Shown: positions 1 through 9,591, numbered from the stretch's first letter. The stretch is 64,000 nucleotides of DNA from Streptomyces fumanus (GCF_014655295.1 NZ_BNBI01000002.1:1-64000); one strand, 5' to 3'. The notes: generated from the sequence alone by a model not told the origin. Translations and numbers: made by a program.

Positions 1-366
1 TCCTCGGTGCTTTCCAGGTTCCCGCTTCCGCGTTTCCCTTTCCGGCGGTTCCGACTCTATCAGATCCTTTCGGGCTCTGATTCCCCGTCAGAGGGGGCTG
101 TCCTCCCGGCCGTTGGGCCGTTCCGACGGAGTGAGACTTTAGCGGATTCCCGGCTCCCGAGCTAATCGGGGGCCGCGTTCTTTCGAACGTGGATTCCTCA
201 TTCCGTAAATACACGCACCACGACGCGACGACGTCAGATCGACTGGCCGTCGAAGGCTGGTGGGTACTTGCGGGATGGCTGTCCGGGGACCGACCGGAGT
301 CGGCGCTCACGTCGGACAACTCGGAGAACAGTACGTACCCGGAGCGGGCGTGTCAACTCCGGGTCG
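1..366. other. Gene-free segment with two hairpins
   Basis: No convincing coding region was seen here. It holds two similar short motifs, GACTCTATCAGATCC at 53-67 and GACTTTAGCGGATTCC at 135-150, and two hairpins at 151-189. I have an impression that related sequence lies beside proC in other streptomycetes, but could not check it. Confidence 0.5.
151..189. terminator. Tandem hairpins, possible terminator
   Basis: The first stem pairs 151-160 with 166-175 (ten pairs, one of them G-U) around a 5-nt loop. A second 5-bp stem pairs 176-180 with 185-189 around a 4-nt loop. Streptomyces terminators often lack a U run, so this could end transcription from the left or be a structured RNA element. 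Confidence 0.4.
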
Positions 367-1176
367 TCAGTTGTTGCCGGAGGCGAGTTCGCGGCTGCGG
401 TCGCGGGCGGCTTCCAGCGCGGCGATGAGGGCGGCCCGTACGCCGTGGTTCTCCAGTTCGCGGATGGCGTTGATGGTCGTACCGGCGGGGGAGGTGACGT
501 TCTCGCGGAGCTTGACCGGGTGCTCGCCGCTGTCGCGGAGCATGGTGGCGGCGCCGATCGCGGACTGGACGATCAGGTCGTGGGCCTTGTCGCGGGGCAG
601 GCCGAGGAGGATGCCGGCGTCGGTCATCGCTTCGACCAGGTAGAAGAAGTACGCCGGGCCGGAGCCGGAGAGGGCGGTGCAGGCGTCCTGCTGGGACTCG
701 GGGACCCGGAGGGTCTTGCCGACGGCGCCGAAGATCTCCTCGGCGTGGGCCAGGTGGTCGGCGGTGGCGTGGGTGCCGGCGGAGATCACCGACATGGCCT
801 CGTCGACGAGGGCGGGGGTGTTCGTCATGACCCGGACGACCGGGGTGCCGGAGGCGAGGCGCTCCTCGAAGAACGAGGTGGGGATGCCTGCCGCGCCGCT
901 GATGATCAGGCGGTCGGCGGGGACGTGGGGGGCGAGTTCGTCCAGGAGGGTGCCCATGTCCTGCGGCTTGACCGTGAGGATCAGGGTGTCGGCGGTCTTG
1001 GCGGCCTCGGCGTTGGTGACGGGGGTGACGCCGTGGCGGGCGTGGAGTTCGGCGGCCCGTTCCGGCCGGCGGGCGGTGACCAGGAGGTCGGCCGGGGCCC
1101 AGCCCGCTCGGATCATTCCGCTGAGCAGGGCTTCGCCGATCTTGCCGGTGCCGAGGACTGCGACTTTCTGGGTCAT
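367..1176 (-). CDS. proC: Pyrroline-5-carboxylate reductase
   Basis: Catalyses the last step of proline synthesis, the NAD(P)H-dependent reduction of pyrroline-5-carboxylate, in the cytoplasm. The 269-residue protein opens with a Rossmann fold (VAVLGTGKIGEALLSG, about residues 5-20). Its C-terminal helical domain carries the family signatures LSGSGPAYFF and TSPAGTTINAIRELE. Length is normal. The frame stays open upstream, but the ATG at 1176 is preceded by GGAGGTCACC and is where similarity to the family begins. The next two genes upstream are on the same strand and could be co-transcribed. Confidence 0.95.
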   Translation of the reverse strand: MTQKVAVLGTGKIGEALLSGMIRAGWAPADLLVTARRPERAAELHARHGVTPVTNAEAAKTADTLILTVKPQDMGTLLDELAPHVPADRLIISGAAGIPTSFFEERLASGTPVVRVMTNTPALVDEAMSVISAGTHATADHLAHAEEIFGAVGKTLRVPESQQDACTALSGSGPAYFFYLVEAMTDAGILLGLPRDKAHDLIVQSAIGAATMLRDSGEHPVKLRENVTSPAGTTINAIRELENHGVRAALIAALEAARDRSRELASGNN

Positions 1177-1295
1177 GGCTGCGGGTGACCTCCGGGGTAG
1201 TACGTCGTCCCGGGTCATCCTCGCACCGGGGGCGCCGGTGCGGTGGGGATGTCCGGTGGGCGGGACGTGGGCCGTGCCGTGCCGTGCCGGGGTGA

Positions 1296-2096
1296 TCAGG
1301 TGGCGGTGGGGACGCGGGCGAGCAGGAGGACGACGACGTAGACCTCCTCGACGATGCCGTCGGGGAAGACGGTCAGGAGGTGTCCGCGCTCCTCGGCGAG
1401 GTAGGCGGCGGTGCGTTCCTCGCCGAGGACGAGGAAGACGGAGTGGCTGGCGATGTTCGCCAGGTGGGTGTCGAGGGGGACGCGGCGGCTCCAGCGGATC
1501 TCGCGGCGGACCAGGTCCAGGCGGCCGGTGGGGTCGGCGGCGCGGGCGTCGATGGCCCGTCGCTCGGCGTTGATGTCGAGGCCGGCGTGGCGGACGACGC
1601 GGTCGGCTGCCGCCGCGATCCACGGGATGTCGGTGGCGCTGGTGTTCCACCACAGTGCCAGCGCTCCGCCGGGCCGCAGGACGCGCAGCGCCTCCGGCAC
1701 GGCGAGGACGGGGTCGGTCCAGTGCCACGCCTGGGCGTAGGTGAGCAGGTCGGCGGAGTGGCGGGCGAGCGGGAGGGCGTTGCCGGTGCCGCGCACGATC
1801 GGGACGTCGGGCAGGGTGGCGCGGAACTGGGCGGCCATGCCGGCGCCGGGTTCCACGGCGATCACGTCGGCGCCGCGGGCGTGCAGCAGGGCGGTGGATA
1901 TGCCGGTGCCGGCACCGATGTCGGCGACGCGGGCACCGGCGAGGGGGTGGCCGGCCAGGTGTTCCACGGCGTCGAGGAGCGCGGGCGGGTAGGAGGGGCG
2001 GTTGGCGGCGTACTGCGCGGCGGCGGCGTTGAAGGAACGGGCGCGCTCGGCGTGGGAGAGGGGCCGGGCGGCGGGCCGGGGTCCGGGTGTGGGCAT
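1296..2096 (-). CDS. Class I SAM-dependent methyltransferase
   Basis: A 266-residue methyltransferase of the UbiE/Methyltransf_11 type. It has the SAM-binding motif VADIGAGTGISTALL (about residues 55-70), an acidic motif II (VIAVEPGAGMAAQF) and a post-motif LRPGGALALWW. The N-terminal stretch RSFNAAAAQYAANRPSYP is typical of this group. The substrate cannot be told from the sequence. The ATG at 2096 was chosen over 2150 because the extra residues are Pro-rich and match nothing. It lies 119 bp upstream of proC on the same strand; a link to proline metabolism is not implied. Confidence 0.85.
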   Translation of the reverse strand: MPTPGPRPAARPLSHAERARSFNAAAAQYAANRPSYPPALLDAVEHLAGHPLAGARVADIGAGTGISTALLHARGADVIAVEPGAGMAAQFRATLPDVPIVRGTGNALPLARHSADLLTYAQAWHWTDPVLAVPEALRVLRPGGALALWWNTSATDIPWIAAAADRVVRHAGLDINAERRAIDARAADPTGRLDLVRREIRWSRRVPLDTHLANIASHSVFLVLGEERTAAYLAEERGHLLTVFPDGIVEEVYVVVLLLARVPTAT

Positions 2097-2246
2097 ACGG
2101 TCATGGTGACCGCGGGGGGCGGGGCCGGGGGCGGGTTTTTCCCATGTCATGTGCCGGCGGGCGGCGCGGGATTCTTCGCGGACGGTGATCCGGGCCGGTG
2201 CCGGGTCGATCCGGGTCGCCGTCGTTCTCCCGCGGGGAGCCGTCGG

Positions 2247-2756
2247 CTACGGGCGGCGGCGCTTCTTCGGGTTGCCCGAGCGGCGGGTGGTGCGCTTCTC
2301 GTGGCGGGCGCGGGCCGCCTCGTACTCGGTGCGGTGGAGTTTTTCGCCGGGGGCCTCGATGAGGCAGCGGAAGGCGTAGGCGAGGAGGGAGCCGATGAAG
2401 CCGATGGTCAGCAGGCCGCGCAGGGATGCCTGGCGGTCGGGGTCGGGGCGGCTGCTGAAGCCGGCCCAGGTGTGGCGGAAGGCCAGCGCGCTGCACACCG
2501 CGAACATCACGACGACGAGCAGCGTGACGAAGCTGCCGATGTCGGCGATCTGCAGGCCCTGGTAGGCGAGGCACAGGACCAGGCAGGCGACGGCCGCCGC
2601 GGCGAGTGAGCCGGCCGCGAGGGCGATGCGGCGGGCGGTGTAGCCGTGGTCGTGGCCGACCCAGCTCGTGCCGAAGAACCGGATCGGTTCGGGGCGGGGA
2701 CCGGTGGGGGGCGTGGAGCCCGCGGGGGTCTCCGGGGTGCCGTTCTCTGCGCTCAC
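2247..2756 (-). CDS. Conserved membrane protein
   Basis: A 169-residue protein of unknown function. After a Pro-rich cytoplasmic N-terminus (about 1-40) there are three hydrophobic segments, near residues 45-67, 70-92 and 113-130. The tail after about residue 135 is strongly basic and ends in a run of Lys and Arg. It starts with GTG at 2756, six bases after a -10-like CATAAT, so its mRNA may be leaderless. I do not recognise a named family. Confidence 0.75.
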   Translation of the reverse strand: MSAENGTPETPAGSTPPTGPRPEPIRFFGTSWVGHDHGYTARRIALAAGSLAAAAVACLVLCLAYQGLQIADIGSFVTLLVVVMFAVCSALAFRHTWAGFSSRPDPDRQASLRGLLTIGFIGSLLAYAFRCLIEAPGEKLHRTEYEAARARHEKRTTRRSGNPKKRRRP

Positions 2757-2762
2757 GCGTCG

Positions 2763-2768
2763 ATTATG
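2763..2768 (-). promoter_or_regulatory. -10-like CATAAT, leaderless start
   Basis: On the minus strand CATAAT is followed by six bases and then the GTG at 2756. That spacing puts the transcription start at or next to the start codon. No clear -35 box was seen. Confidence 0.4.
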
Positions 2769-2799
2769 GCGCCGGAGGGGCCGCGGGCCCCGGCTGGGA

Positions 2800-3117
2800 T
2801 CAGGCGCAGCGCGAGGCGACGTAGCCGTCGCTGCCGGTCTGGACGTAGGCGTCGGAGACGTACTCGCCGTTGCCGATGTTGTCCCAGATGCTGCTGGTGC
2901 CGTAGGGACCGGAGACCGTGGTGCCCGGTCGCTGGCAGTAGATCGGCACCCGGGCGCCCTCGGGCAGGACCCGGACGACGCTGTAGCTGGTGCCCGGCCC
3001 CCGTCGGACGTTCAGACGGACGCCCGGGGCGACCGAGTAGTAGCGGACGGTCGCGGCCGTCGCCGTGACGGCTTCCTCCGTACCGCTCGCGGTTGTTTCC
3101 GCACGGTCCACAGACAT
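2800..3117 (-). CDS. Small bacterial SH3-domain protein
   Basis: A 105-residue protein made mostly of one SH3b-type domain: the segment VRLNVRRGPGTSYSVVRVLPEG is diagnostic, and a later part (about residues 62-80) resembles the second half of SH3_3 domains. Such domains usually bind cell-wall peptides. No signal peptide or membrane segment is visible, which is odd for a wall-binding domain. The ATG at 3117 follows a good ribosome binding site (GGAGGTTCTGTC); the longer reading to 3156 lacks one. It is divergent from the Ser/Thr kinase gene. Confidence 0.8.
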   Translation of the reverse strand: MSVDRAETTASGTEEAVTATAATVRYYSVAPGVRLNVRRGPGTSYSVVRVLPEGARVPIYCQRPGTTVSGPYGTSSIWDNIGNGEYVSDAYVQTGSDGYVASRCA

Positions 3118-3255
3118 GACAGAACCTCCCCCGTTGAACCCCATGGCCCCCGCCATGGGGTGGTGGTGATTCCCCTGAGTCGCCAGGCGAAACAGGAGTT
3201 CGTTTTTCGCAGGCGGAGGCTAGCAAGCCGCCTCGGTCTCGTACGAGTCATCGAC

Positions 3256-3261
3256 TAGGCT
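3256..3261 (+). promoter_or_regulatory. Possible -10 box of the kinase gene
   Basis: TAGGCT fits the streptomycete vegetative -10 pattern and would give a leader of about 35 nt to the GTG at 3303. No convincing -35 box was seen. Confidence 0.3.
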
Positions 3262-3302
3262 CCGTGCGTCGCGCACGCGGACGAACGCACGGGGGTGGTC
3301 CA

Positions 3303-5525
3303 GTGGCGCCACAGCGGAATGCCGGAGCAGACATGGAAGCGGAACTTCCGGAGTACGCCGGTCACTATCGGCTGGAGTCCTGTCTCGGGTCGGGTGGCAT
3401 GGGGGTCGTGCACCTGGCCCGCAGTACGTCCGGGATGCGCCTCGCGGTGAAGGTGGTGCACGCCGAGTTCGCCAAGGATCCGGAGTTCAGGGGGCGTTTC
3501 CGGCAGGAGGTGGCGGCGGCGCGGCGGGTCAGCGGTGCATTCACCGCGCCGGTCGTGGACGCCGATCCGGACGCCGGGCGGCCCTGGATGGCCACGTCGT
3601 TCATCGCCGGTCCGACCCTCGCCGAGCAGGTGAAGCGGAACGGGCCGCTGGACGCCGGGCAGTTGCGCCGGCTGATGGCCGGGCTGGCGGAGGCGCTCCG
3701 GGACATCCACCGGGTCGGCGTCGTGCACCGGGATCTCAAGCCCAGCAACGTGCTGCTCGCCGAGGACGGCCCGAAGGTCATCGACTTCGGGATCTCGCGG
3801 CCGGCGGACAGTGAACTGCGTACCGAGACCGGCAAGTTGATCGGCACGCCGCCGTTCATGGCGCCCGAGCAGTTCCGGCGGCCCCGGGAGGTCGGTCCCG
3901 CGGCCGATGTCTTCGCGCTCGGGTCGGTGATGGTGCACGCGGCGACCGGGCGGGGGCCGTTCGACTCCGACAGTCCGTACGTGGTCGCGTACCAGGTCGT
4001 GCATGACGAGCCGGATCTGACCGGCGTACCGGAGCCGTTGGCCGGGCTGGTGCGGCGGTGCCTGGCGAAGGCGCCGGAGGAGCGGCCGACGCCGGACGAG
4101 CTGATGCGGGCGCTGCGGTCGGTGGCGGCCTCGTACGACACGCAGGCGTTCATACCGGCGCAGCGGGTGGGCGGGGCGCGGGGGCAGGCCGAGTCGCCGT
4201 CGCAGCCCGAGTCGCCGTCGGCCTCGCCAACGGCGTCGCCATCGGTAGCAGTGCCGGCAGCACCGGCAGCACCGGCAGCACCGGCAGCACCGGCAGCACC
4301 GGCAGCACCGGCACCGGAGCCTCAGTCCGAGCCCGAGCCCGAAGCCGTGCCCCGGTCGAGGCCGCGGCCCGGGCGGCGGGTGCTGCTGGCGGCCGGGGCC
4401 CTCGGGCTCGCTGTCGGTGCGGTGCTGGTCTCCTTCACGGCGTTCGGTGGGGAGGGCGAGACCCGGGAGAAGGCGCCCTCGGGGGGCGCGCCGGGTGCGT
4501 GGACGGCGGAGCCCGTCTCCGGGCGCGGGGGCGTACCGCAGTGCACGCACGGCGCGCGGGCGTTGCTGTGCGCCCAGACGGGTGTGGTGTTCGCCCTGGA
4601 CCCCGCCGACGGCGAGCTGCGGTGGCGGCGTCCGGTCGGTACCGAGTCGGTCAGCGGCCCGCCCGTGGTCTCCGGCGGCCTCGTCCAGCCCTTCCCGGAC
4701 GGCGGGCCGCGTCTGGAGGGCCGCTCCCCCGCGACCGGCGAGCGAGTCTGGCAGCGGGGCGCGTCCGGGTACCGGTCGATCCGGTACGCCGGTGACATGC
4801 TGCTGCTGGCCGGCGCGGACGGCACGGTGACCGGCGTCGACAGCGCCTCGGGCCGGACCGCGTGGACGAAGCCCGCCGCCGTGCCCGCCGACACGGCCCT
4901 CGACGCCTTCCCCGGCGACCCGCTGGCCTACGCGACCGCCCCCACGCCGGACGGCACCGGCACCCGGGTCACCGCGCTGGACCCGGGGACGGGCGAGGTG
5001 CGCTGGAGCGCCCAACTGGCGGGGACGCTGCGGCCGATCGGCGCCGGAGAGGATTCCGTGGACTTCCTCGCGGTCGACGGGCCCGACAGCCGTGCCGTCG
5101 GCGTGGTCCGGTACACGCCCGGGACCCGTACGACGAGCCGGGTGGAGCTGGCCGTGCCCCGCCCGGACGTCCGGGCCTCCGTACGCGGGGACGTGGCGTA
5201 CCTGCTGGCGGCGGACGGGGCGTTGCAGGCGGTGGACCTGGGCGCCGGTGAGGAGCTGTGGCATCTGGAGACGTCCGTGCCGCACGGCTCGGCGCCCGCC
5301 GCCGACGCCCGCCATGTCTACGTCACCGCTCCCGACGGCCGGCTGCTCGCCGTGGACGCCCGGGACGGCCGGCTGGTGGGGCAGACCCCGGCGCGGCTCG
5401 GCGCGGACGCCGGCACGGTGGCCGCCGCGCTGCCCTCGCCGGTCGTCGTGGACGGTCTGGTGTACGCGAGCGCCCCCGACGGCACGGTCTTCGCCGTGGC
5501 CGGACGCGACCCGGCCGCCTGGTAG
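3303..5525 (+). CDS. Ser/Thr kinase with PQQ-type propeller
   Basis: A membrane-spanning Hanks-type protein kinase of 740 residues. The kinase domain (about 20-275) has the glycine loop GSGGMGVVHLA, the Lys of LAVKVV, the catalytic HRDLKPSN, DFG in KVIDFGIS, and APE. A Pro/Ala-rich linker follows, built partly from a 9-bp DNA repeat. Then comes a hydrophobic segment (about 360-380) and a C-terminal region of repeated WRRPVG/LDPGTGEVRW-like blades, typical of PQQ beta-propellers, presumably outside the cell as sensor. The GTG at 3303 follows GGGGGTGG; an ATG at 3333 after GGAG is an equally possible start. Confidence 0.88.
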   Translation: MAPQRNAGADMEAELPEYAGHYRLESCLGSGGMGVVHLARSTSGMRLAVKVVHAEFAKDPEFRGRFRQEVAAARRVSGAFTAPVVDADPDAGRPWMATSFIAGPTLAEQVKRNGPLDAGQLRRLMAGLAEALRDIHRVGVVHRDLKPSNVLLAEDGPKVIDFGISRPADSELRTETGKLIGTPPFMAPEQFRRPREVGPAADVFALGSVMVHAATGRGPFDSDSPYVVAYQVVHDEPDLTGVPEPLAGLVRRCLAKAPEERPTPDELMRALRSVAASYDTQAFIPAQRVGGARGQAESPSQPESPSASPTASPSVAVPAAPAAPAAPAAPAAPAAPAPEPQSEPEPEAVPRSRPRPGRRVLLAAGALGLAVGAVLVSFTAFGGEGETREKAPSGGAPGAWTAEPVSGRGGVPQCTHGARALLCAQTGVVFALDPADGELRWRRPVGTESVSGPPVVSGGLVQPFPDGGPRLEGRSPATGERVWQRGASGYRSIRYAGDMLLLAGADGTVTGVDSASGRTAWTKPAAVPADTALDAFPGDPLAYATAPTPDGTGTRVTALDPGTGEVRWSAQLAGTLRPIGAGEDSVDFLAVDGPDSRAVGVVRYTPGTRTTSRVELAVPRPDVRASVRGDVAYLLAADGALQAVDLGAGEELWHLETSVPHGSAPAADARHVYVTAPDGRLLAVDARDGRLVGQTPARLGADAGTVAAALPSPVVVDGLVYASAPDGTVFAVAGRDPAAW
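4252..4313 (+). repeat. In-frame 9-bp tandem repeat (Ala-Ala-Pro)
   Basis: About six and a half copies of CACCGGCAG lie inside the kinase gene. They encode Ala-Ala-Pro tripeptides in the linker between the kinase domain and the membrane segment. The unit is a multiple of three, so copy changes keep the frame. Confidence 0.9.
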
Positions 5526-5559
5526 GACGTATCCGCCGGGCCCTGCCCGGTACGCGCGT

Positions 5560-5594
5560 CGGGGCCGCTCCCGTGCGGCACGGGAACGGCCCCG
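5560..5594. terminator. Bidirectional terminator hairpin
   Basis: CGGGGCCG pairs with CGGCCCCG, and an inner TCCCGTG pairs with CACGGGA around a 3-nt loop. It lies between the convergent kinase gene and ilvD, so it can serve both strands. Confidence 0.75.
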
Positions 5595-5613
5595 AGGGGG
5601 CGGGCGGCGCGGG

Positions 5614-7467
5614 TCAGCCGAGCTTGCTGACGTCGCGGACCGCGCCCTTGTCGGCGCTGGTGGCCATGGCGGCGTAGGCGCGCAGGGCGGCGGAGACCTT
5701 GCGGTCGCGGTTCTTGGGGGCGTAGACGCCGTTCAGGGCCTGCTCGCGGCGGGCGAGTTCGGCGTCGTCGACGAGGAGTTCGATGGTGCGGGCGGGGATG
5801 TCGATGCGGATGCGGTCGCCGTCCTGGACCAGGGCGATGGTGCCGCCGGAGGCCGCCTCGGGGCTGGCGTGGCCGATGGACAGGCCGGAGGTGCCGCCGG
5901 AGAAGCGGCCGTCGGTGACCAGCGCGCACGCCTTGCCCAGCCCGCGGCCCTTGAGGTACGAGGTCGGGTAGAGCATCTCCTGCATGCCGGGGCCGCCCTT
6001 GGGGCCCTCGTAGCGGATGACGACCACGTCGCCCTCCTTGACCTGCTGGGTGAGGATCTTCTCCACGGCCTGCTCCTGCGACTCGCAGACCACCGCGGGG
6101 CCCTCGAAGGTCCAGATCGACTCGTCGACACCGGCCGTCTTGACCACGCAGCCGTCGACGGCGAGGTTGCCGCGCAGCACCGCGAGGCCGCCGTCCTTGG
6201 AGTAGGCGTGCTCGGCGGAGCGGATGCAGCCGCCCTCGGCGTCCTCGTCCAGGGTGTCCCAGCGCTCGGACTGGGAGAACGCCTCGGCGGAGCGGACGCA
6301 GCCGGGCGCGGCGTGCCACAGTTCCACGGCTTCCGGCGAGGGGGAGCCGCCGCGGATGTCCCAGGTCTTGAGCCAGTCGGCCAGCGACGGGCTGTGCACG
6401 GAGTGGACGTCCTCGTTGAGCAGGCCGGCCCGGTGCAGCTCGCCCAGCAGGGCGGGGATGCCGCCCGCGCGGTGCACGTCCTCCATGTAGTACGTGCGGT
6501 TCTTGGCGACGTTGGGGGCGACCTTGGCCAGGCAGGGCACGCGGCGCGAGAGGGCGTCGATCTCGGTGAGGCCGAACGGGACCTCGGCCTCCTGGGCGGC
6601 GGCCAGCAGGTGCAGGATCGTGTTGGTGGAGCCGCCCATGGCGATGTCGAGGGCCATGGCGTTCTCGAAGGCCGCGACGGTGGCGATGGAGCGGGGCAGG
6701 ACGGTGTCGTCGTCCTGCTCGTAGTAGCGGCGGGTCAGGTCCATGACGGTCTCGGCGGCCCGCACGTAGAGCTGCTTGCGGGCCGTGTGGGTGGCCAGCA
6801 CCGAGCCGTTGCCGGGCAGGGAAAGGCCGATGGCCTCGGTCAGGCAGTTCATCGAGTTGGCGGTGAACATGCCGGAACAGGAGCCGCAGGTCGGACAGGC
6901 GTTCTCCTCGATACGGAGGATGTCCTCGTCCGAGATCTTGTCGTTCACCGCCTCGGACATCGCGTCGACCAGGTCGAGGGTGCGGACCGTGCCGTCGACC
7001 AGGGTGGCACGGCCGGCCTCCATCGGGCCGCCGGAGACGAAGACCGTCGGGATGTTGAGCCGCAGGGCGGCGTTGAGCATCCCCGGGGTGATCTTGTCGC
7101 AGTTGGAGATGCAGATCAGGGCGTCGGCGCGGTGCGCCTCGACCATGTACTCCACGCTGTCCGCGATCAGGTCGCGCGAGGGCAGGGAGTACAGCATGCC
7201 GCCGTGGCCCATGGCGATGCCGTCGTCGACGGCGATGGTGTTGAACTCGCGCGGGATGCCGCCGGCCGCGGTGACGGCCTCGCTGACGATCCGGCCGACC
7301 GGCGCGAGGTGGGTGTGGCCGGGCACGAACTCGGTGAAGCTGTTGGCGACCGCGATGATCGGCTTCCGGCCGATGTCCGCACCGGGTACACCGGAGGCGC
7401 GCATCAGGGCGCGGGCGCCCGCCATGTTGCGGCCGTGGGTGACTGTGCGGGACCTCAGCTCGGGCAT
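5614..7467 (-). CDS. ilvD: Dihydroxy-acid dehydratase
   Basis: Dehydrates 2,3-dihydroxy-3-methylbutanoate and -pentanoate to the keto acids that precede valine, isoleucine and, indirectly, leucine and pantothenate. At 617 residues it is full length. It carries the family Fe-S cysteines in [11 protein letters not shown] and [11 protein letters not shown], and the C-terminal motifs [12 protein letters not shown] and GRFSGGTSG. The ATG at 7467 has AAGGAG 10 bases upstream. It appears monocistronic, ending at a strong convergent terminator. Confidence 0.96.
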   Translation of the reverse strand: MPELRSRTVTHGRNMAGARALMRASGVPGADIGRKPIIAVANSFTEFVPGHTHLAPVGRIVSEAVTAAGGIPREFNTIAVDDGIAMGHGGMLYSLPSRDLIADSVEYMVEAHRADALICISNCDKITPGMLNAALRLNIPTVFVSGGPMEAGRATLVDGTVRTLDLVDAMSEAVNDKISDEDILRIEENACPTCGSCSGMFTANSMNCLTEAIGLSLPGNGSVLATHTARKQLYVRAAETVMDLTRRYYEQDDDTVLPRSIATVAAFENAMALDIAMGGSTNTILHLLAAAQEAEVPFGLTEIDALSRRVPCLAKVAPNVAKNRTYYMEDVHRAGGIPALLGELHRAGLLNEDVHSVHSPSLADWLKTWDIRGGSPSPEAVELWHAAPGCVRSAEAFSQSERWDTLDEDAEGGCIRSAEHAYSKDGGLAVLRGNLAVDGCVVKTAGVDESIWTFEGPAVVCESQEQAVEKILTQQVKEGDVVVIRYEGPKGGPGMQEMLYPTSYLKGRGLGKACALVTDGRFSGGTSGLSIGHASPEAASGGTIALVQDGDRIRIDIPARTIELLVDDAELARREQALNGVYAPKNRDRKVSAALRAYAAMATSADKGAVRDVSKLG

Positions 7468-7655
7468 CGTCGCTCGCTCCTTCGACAGAGTGCTGCCAGA
7501 GAGTACTGACTGCCGTCGAGCGTACGCCCGTCATCCAGGGGTCGGGACAGGGTGTCCGGAATGCGGGATGTGGAGACCGCGGGGGGTGGCGTCAGGGCGG
7601 GGCGCCCTCGGTGCCGCGCCCCGGCGCCGGGGCGGGGTGCCCCCGGTGCCGCCGG

Positions 7656-8480
7656 TCATCCGCGCGGCACCCTCGCCGCGGAGGCCAGGTGCAGGCGGGT
7701 GAAGGCGAGGGCCTCGGCGAGGTCGGCCTCCCGCTCGGCGCCGGACATCGCGCGGCGGGTGTTGACCTCGATGACGACGTGGCCGTCGAAGCCGCTCAGC
7801 GCCAGGCGTTCCAGCAGCTCGGCGCAGGGCTGGGTGCCGCGGCCGGGGACCAGGTGCTCGTCCTTGGCGGAGCCCTTGCCGTCGGCGAGGTGGACGTGGC
7901 CGAGGCGGTCGCCCATGCGGTCGATCATGCCGAGGGCGTCGGTGCGGGCGGTGGCGGTGTGGCTGAGGTCGATCGTGAAGTGCCGGTAGTCGTCCTTGGT
8001 GACGTCCCAGTCGGGGGCGTAGGCGAGCATCTCGCGGTCGCGGTACCGCCAGGGGTACATGTTCTCGACGGCGAACCGTACGTCCGTCTCGTCGGCCATG
8101 CGCCAGACGCCGCTGACGAAGTCCCGCGCGTACTGGCGCTGCCAGCGGAACGGCGGGTGGACCACGACCGTGCTGGCGCCGAGCTTCTCGGCGGCGGCGC
8201 GGGCGCGCTGGAGCTTCACCCAGGGGTCGGTGGACCACACGCGCTGCGTGATGAGCAGGCAGGGGGCGTGCACGGCCAGGATCGGCACCTGGTGGTAGTC
8301 GCTGAGTCGGCGCAGGGCTTCGATGTCCTGGCTGACCGGATCGGTCCAGACCATGACCTCGACGCCGTCGTACCCGAGGCGTCCGGCGATCTCGAAGGCC
8401 GTCGCCGTCGACTCCGGGTAGACGGAGGCCGTCGACAGGGCGACCTTCGCATCCGGGATCCGTACGAGGGGCTCTGCCAT
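7656..8480 (-). CDS. Sugar phosphate isomerase/epimerase-like protein
   Basis: A 274-residue TIM-barrel protein of the AP-endonuclease family 2 (xylose isomerase-like) superfamily. The fold is shown by the start [12 protein letters not shown], the strand [10 protein letters not shown], a metal-site-like segment [30 protein letters not shown] and VIEVNTR. Members bind divalent metal and act on sugars or hydroxy acids; the substrate here is unknown. The start has no ribosome binding site but lies seven bases after a -10-like TAACCT. Ppx/GppA is next upstream on the same strand. Confidence 0.82.
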   Translation of the reverse strand: MAEPLVRIPDAKVALSTASVYPESTATAFEIAGRLGYDGVEVMVWTDPVSQDIEALRRLSDYHQVPILAVHAPCLLITQRVWSTDPWVKLQRARAAAEKLGASTVVVHPPFRWQRQYARDFVSGVWRMADETDVRFAVENMYPWRYRDREMLAYAPDWDVTKDDYRHFTIDLSHTATARTDALGMIDRMGDRLGHVHLADGKGSAKDEHLVPGRGTQPCAELLERLALSGFDGHVVIEVNTRRAMSGAEREADLAEALAFTRLHLASAARVPRG

Positions 8481-8487
8481 GGGGGAC

Positions 8488-8493
8488 AGGTTA
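8488..8493 (-). promoter_or_regulatory. -10-like TAACCT, leaderless start
   Basis: On the minus strand TAACCT is followed by seven bases and the ATG at 8480. No ribosome binding site lies between them, so a leaderless mRNA is likely. Confidence 0.45.
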
Positions 8494-8570
8494 CGGGGTG
8501 CGGTCGGGTGGGTGCGGGGTGCCGGGTGGTCGTTGTGGTCATCGCCATACCGGCCTTGATCCTTCTTGAT

Positions 8571-8642
8571 CCCTGTGGCCCGGCGGCCCTGTGGCCCTGT
8601 GGCCCTGTGGCTCTGTGGCCCGGTGGCCCGGTGGCCCGGTGG
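8571..8642. repeat. Nine tandem 8-bp repeats
   Basis: Nine contiguous octamers vary around CCCTGTGG and CCCGGTGG; some copies carry CCCGGCGG or CTCTGTGG. They fill most of the gap between the Ppx/GppA gene and the isomerase-like gene, and end nine bases before the Ppx/GppA stop codon. Confidence 0.95.
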
Positions 8643-8651
8643 CCATGGGAC

Positions 8652-9584
8652 CTAGTCCTGGCCCATGTGGTCCAGGCGGCGCAGGATGACTCCCTCGCGC
8701 AGGGCCCAGGGGCAGATCTCCAGGCTCTCCACGCCGAAGAGGTCCATCGCGGCCTCGGCGACCAGGGCCCCGGCGACGAGCTGGCCCGCGCGGCCCTCGG
8801 AGACGCCGGGGAGTTCGGCGCGTTCCGCCGTGGTCATGCCGGCCAGGCGCGGGACCCAGCCCTCCAGGGACTCGCGTTTGAGCTGCCGCTGCACGTAGAG
8901 GCCCTCGGCGGAACGGGCCGCGCCGGCGATGCGGGCCAACTGCTTGAACGTCTTCGAGGTGGCGACGACGTGGTCGGGGGCGCCGAAGCGGGTGAACTCG
9001 CCGACCGTGCCGGCGATCTCCGCGCGTACGTACCGGCGCAGGGCGCGCACGTCGTCCGGGTGGGGCGGGTCGCCGGGCAGCCGGGCGGCGGTCAGCCGGC
9101 CCGCGCCGAGCGGCAGGGAGGCGACGGCGTCGGGTTCCTCGTCGATGCCGTACGCGATCTCCAGGGAGCCGCCGCCGATGTCGAGGACGAGGAGCTTGCC
9201 CGCGGACCAGCCGAACCAGCGGCGGGCGGCGAGGAAGGTGAGCCGGGCCTCCTCCGCGCCGGACAGCACCGTCAGCTCGACGCCGGTCTCGGCACGCACG
9301 CGCGTGAGGACGTCCTCGGCGTTGCGGGCCTCGCGCACGGCGGAGGTGGCGAACGGCAGCAGGTTCTGCACGCCCTTGTCCTCGGCGGCCTGCAACGCCG
9401 TCCGCACGACCGTGACCAGGCGGTCGACGCCCTTGGTGCCGATCGCGCCGTCCGCGTCGAGGAGCTGGGCGAGGCGCAGTTCGGCCTTGTGCGAGTGCGC
9501 GGGTATCGGTCGGGCGCCGGGGTGGGCGTCCACCACCAGCAGGTGCACCGTGTTGGAACCCACGTCGAGAACACCGAGTCTCAT
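8652..9584 (-). CDS. Ppx/GppA family phosphatase
   Basis: A 310-residue member of the exopolyphosphatase/guanosine pentaphosphate phosphatase family, which hydrolyses polyphosphate or pppGpp. The actin-like ATPase fold is visible in [17 protein letters not shown] at the start, [23 protein letters not shown] and [11 protein letters not shown]. It is the short single-module actinobacterial form, without the C-terminal HD region of E. coli Ppx. The ATG at 9584 was chosen because the motif begins there and a -10-like TAGCGT lies seven bases upstream. Which substrate is physiological cannot be read from sequence. Confidence 0.88.
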   Translation of the reverse strand: MRLGVLDVGSNTVHLLVVDAHPGARPIPAHSHKAELRLAQLLDADGAIGTKGVDRLVTVVRTALQAAEDKGVQNLLPFATSAVREARNAEDVLTRVRAETGVELTVLSGAEEARLTFLAARRWFGWSAGKLLVLDIGGGSLEIAYGIDEEPDAVASLPLGAGRLTAARLPGDPPHPDDVRALRRYVRAEIAGTVGEFTRFGAPDHVVATSKTFKQLARIAGAARSAEGLYVQRQLKRESLEGWVPRLAGMTTAERAELPGVSEGRAGQLVAGALVAEAAMDLFGVESLEICPWALREGVILRRLDHMGQD

Positions 9585-9591
9585 GGACGGA

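Noticed and set aside
1380..2609. Long plus-strand frame opposite the methyltransferase and membrane protein genes
   Set aside because: Gly/Val/Ala-rich composition and position exactly antisense to real genes mark it as a codon-bias shadow. Many other long frames in the window are rejected for the same reason.
8571..8642. CRISPR array
   Set aside because: Units are contiguous octamers without spacers, and no cas genes are present.
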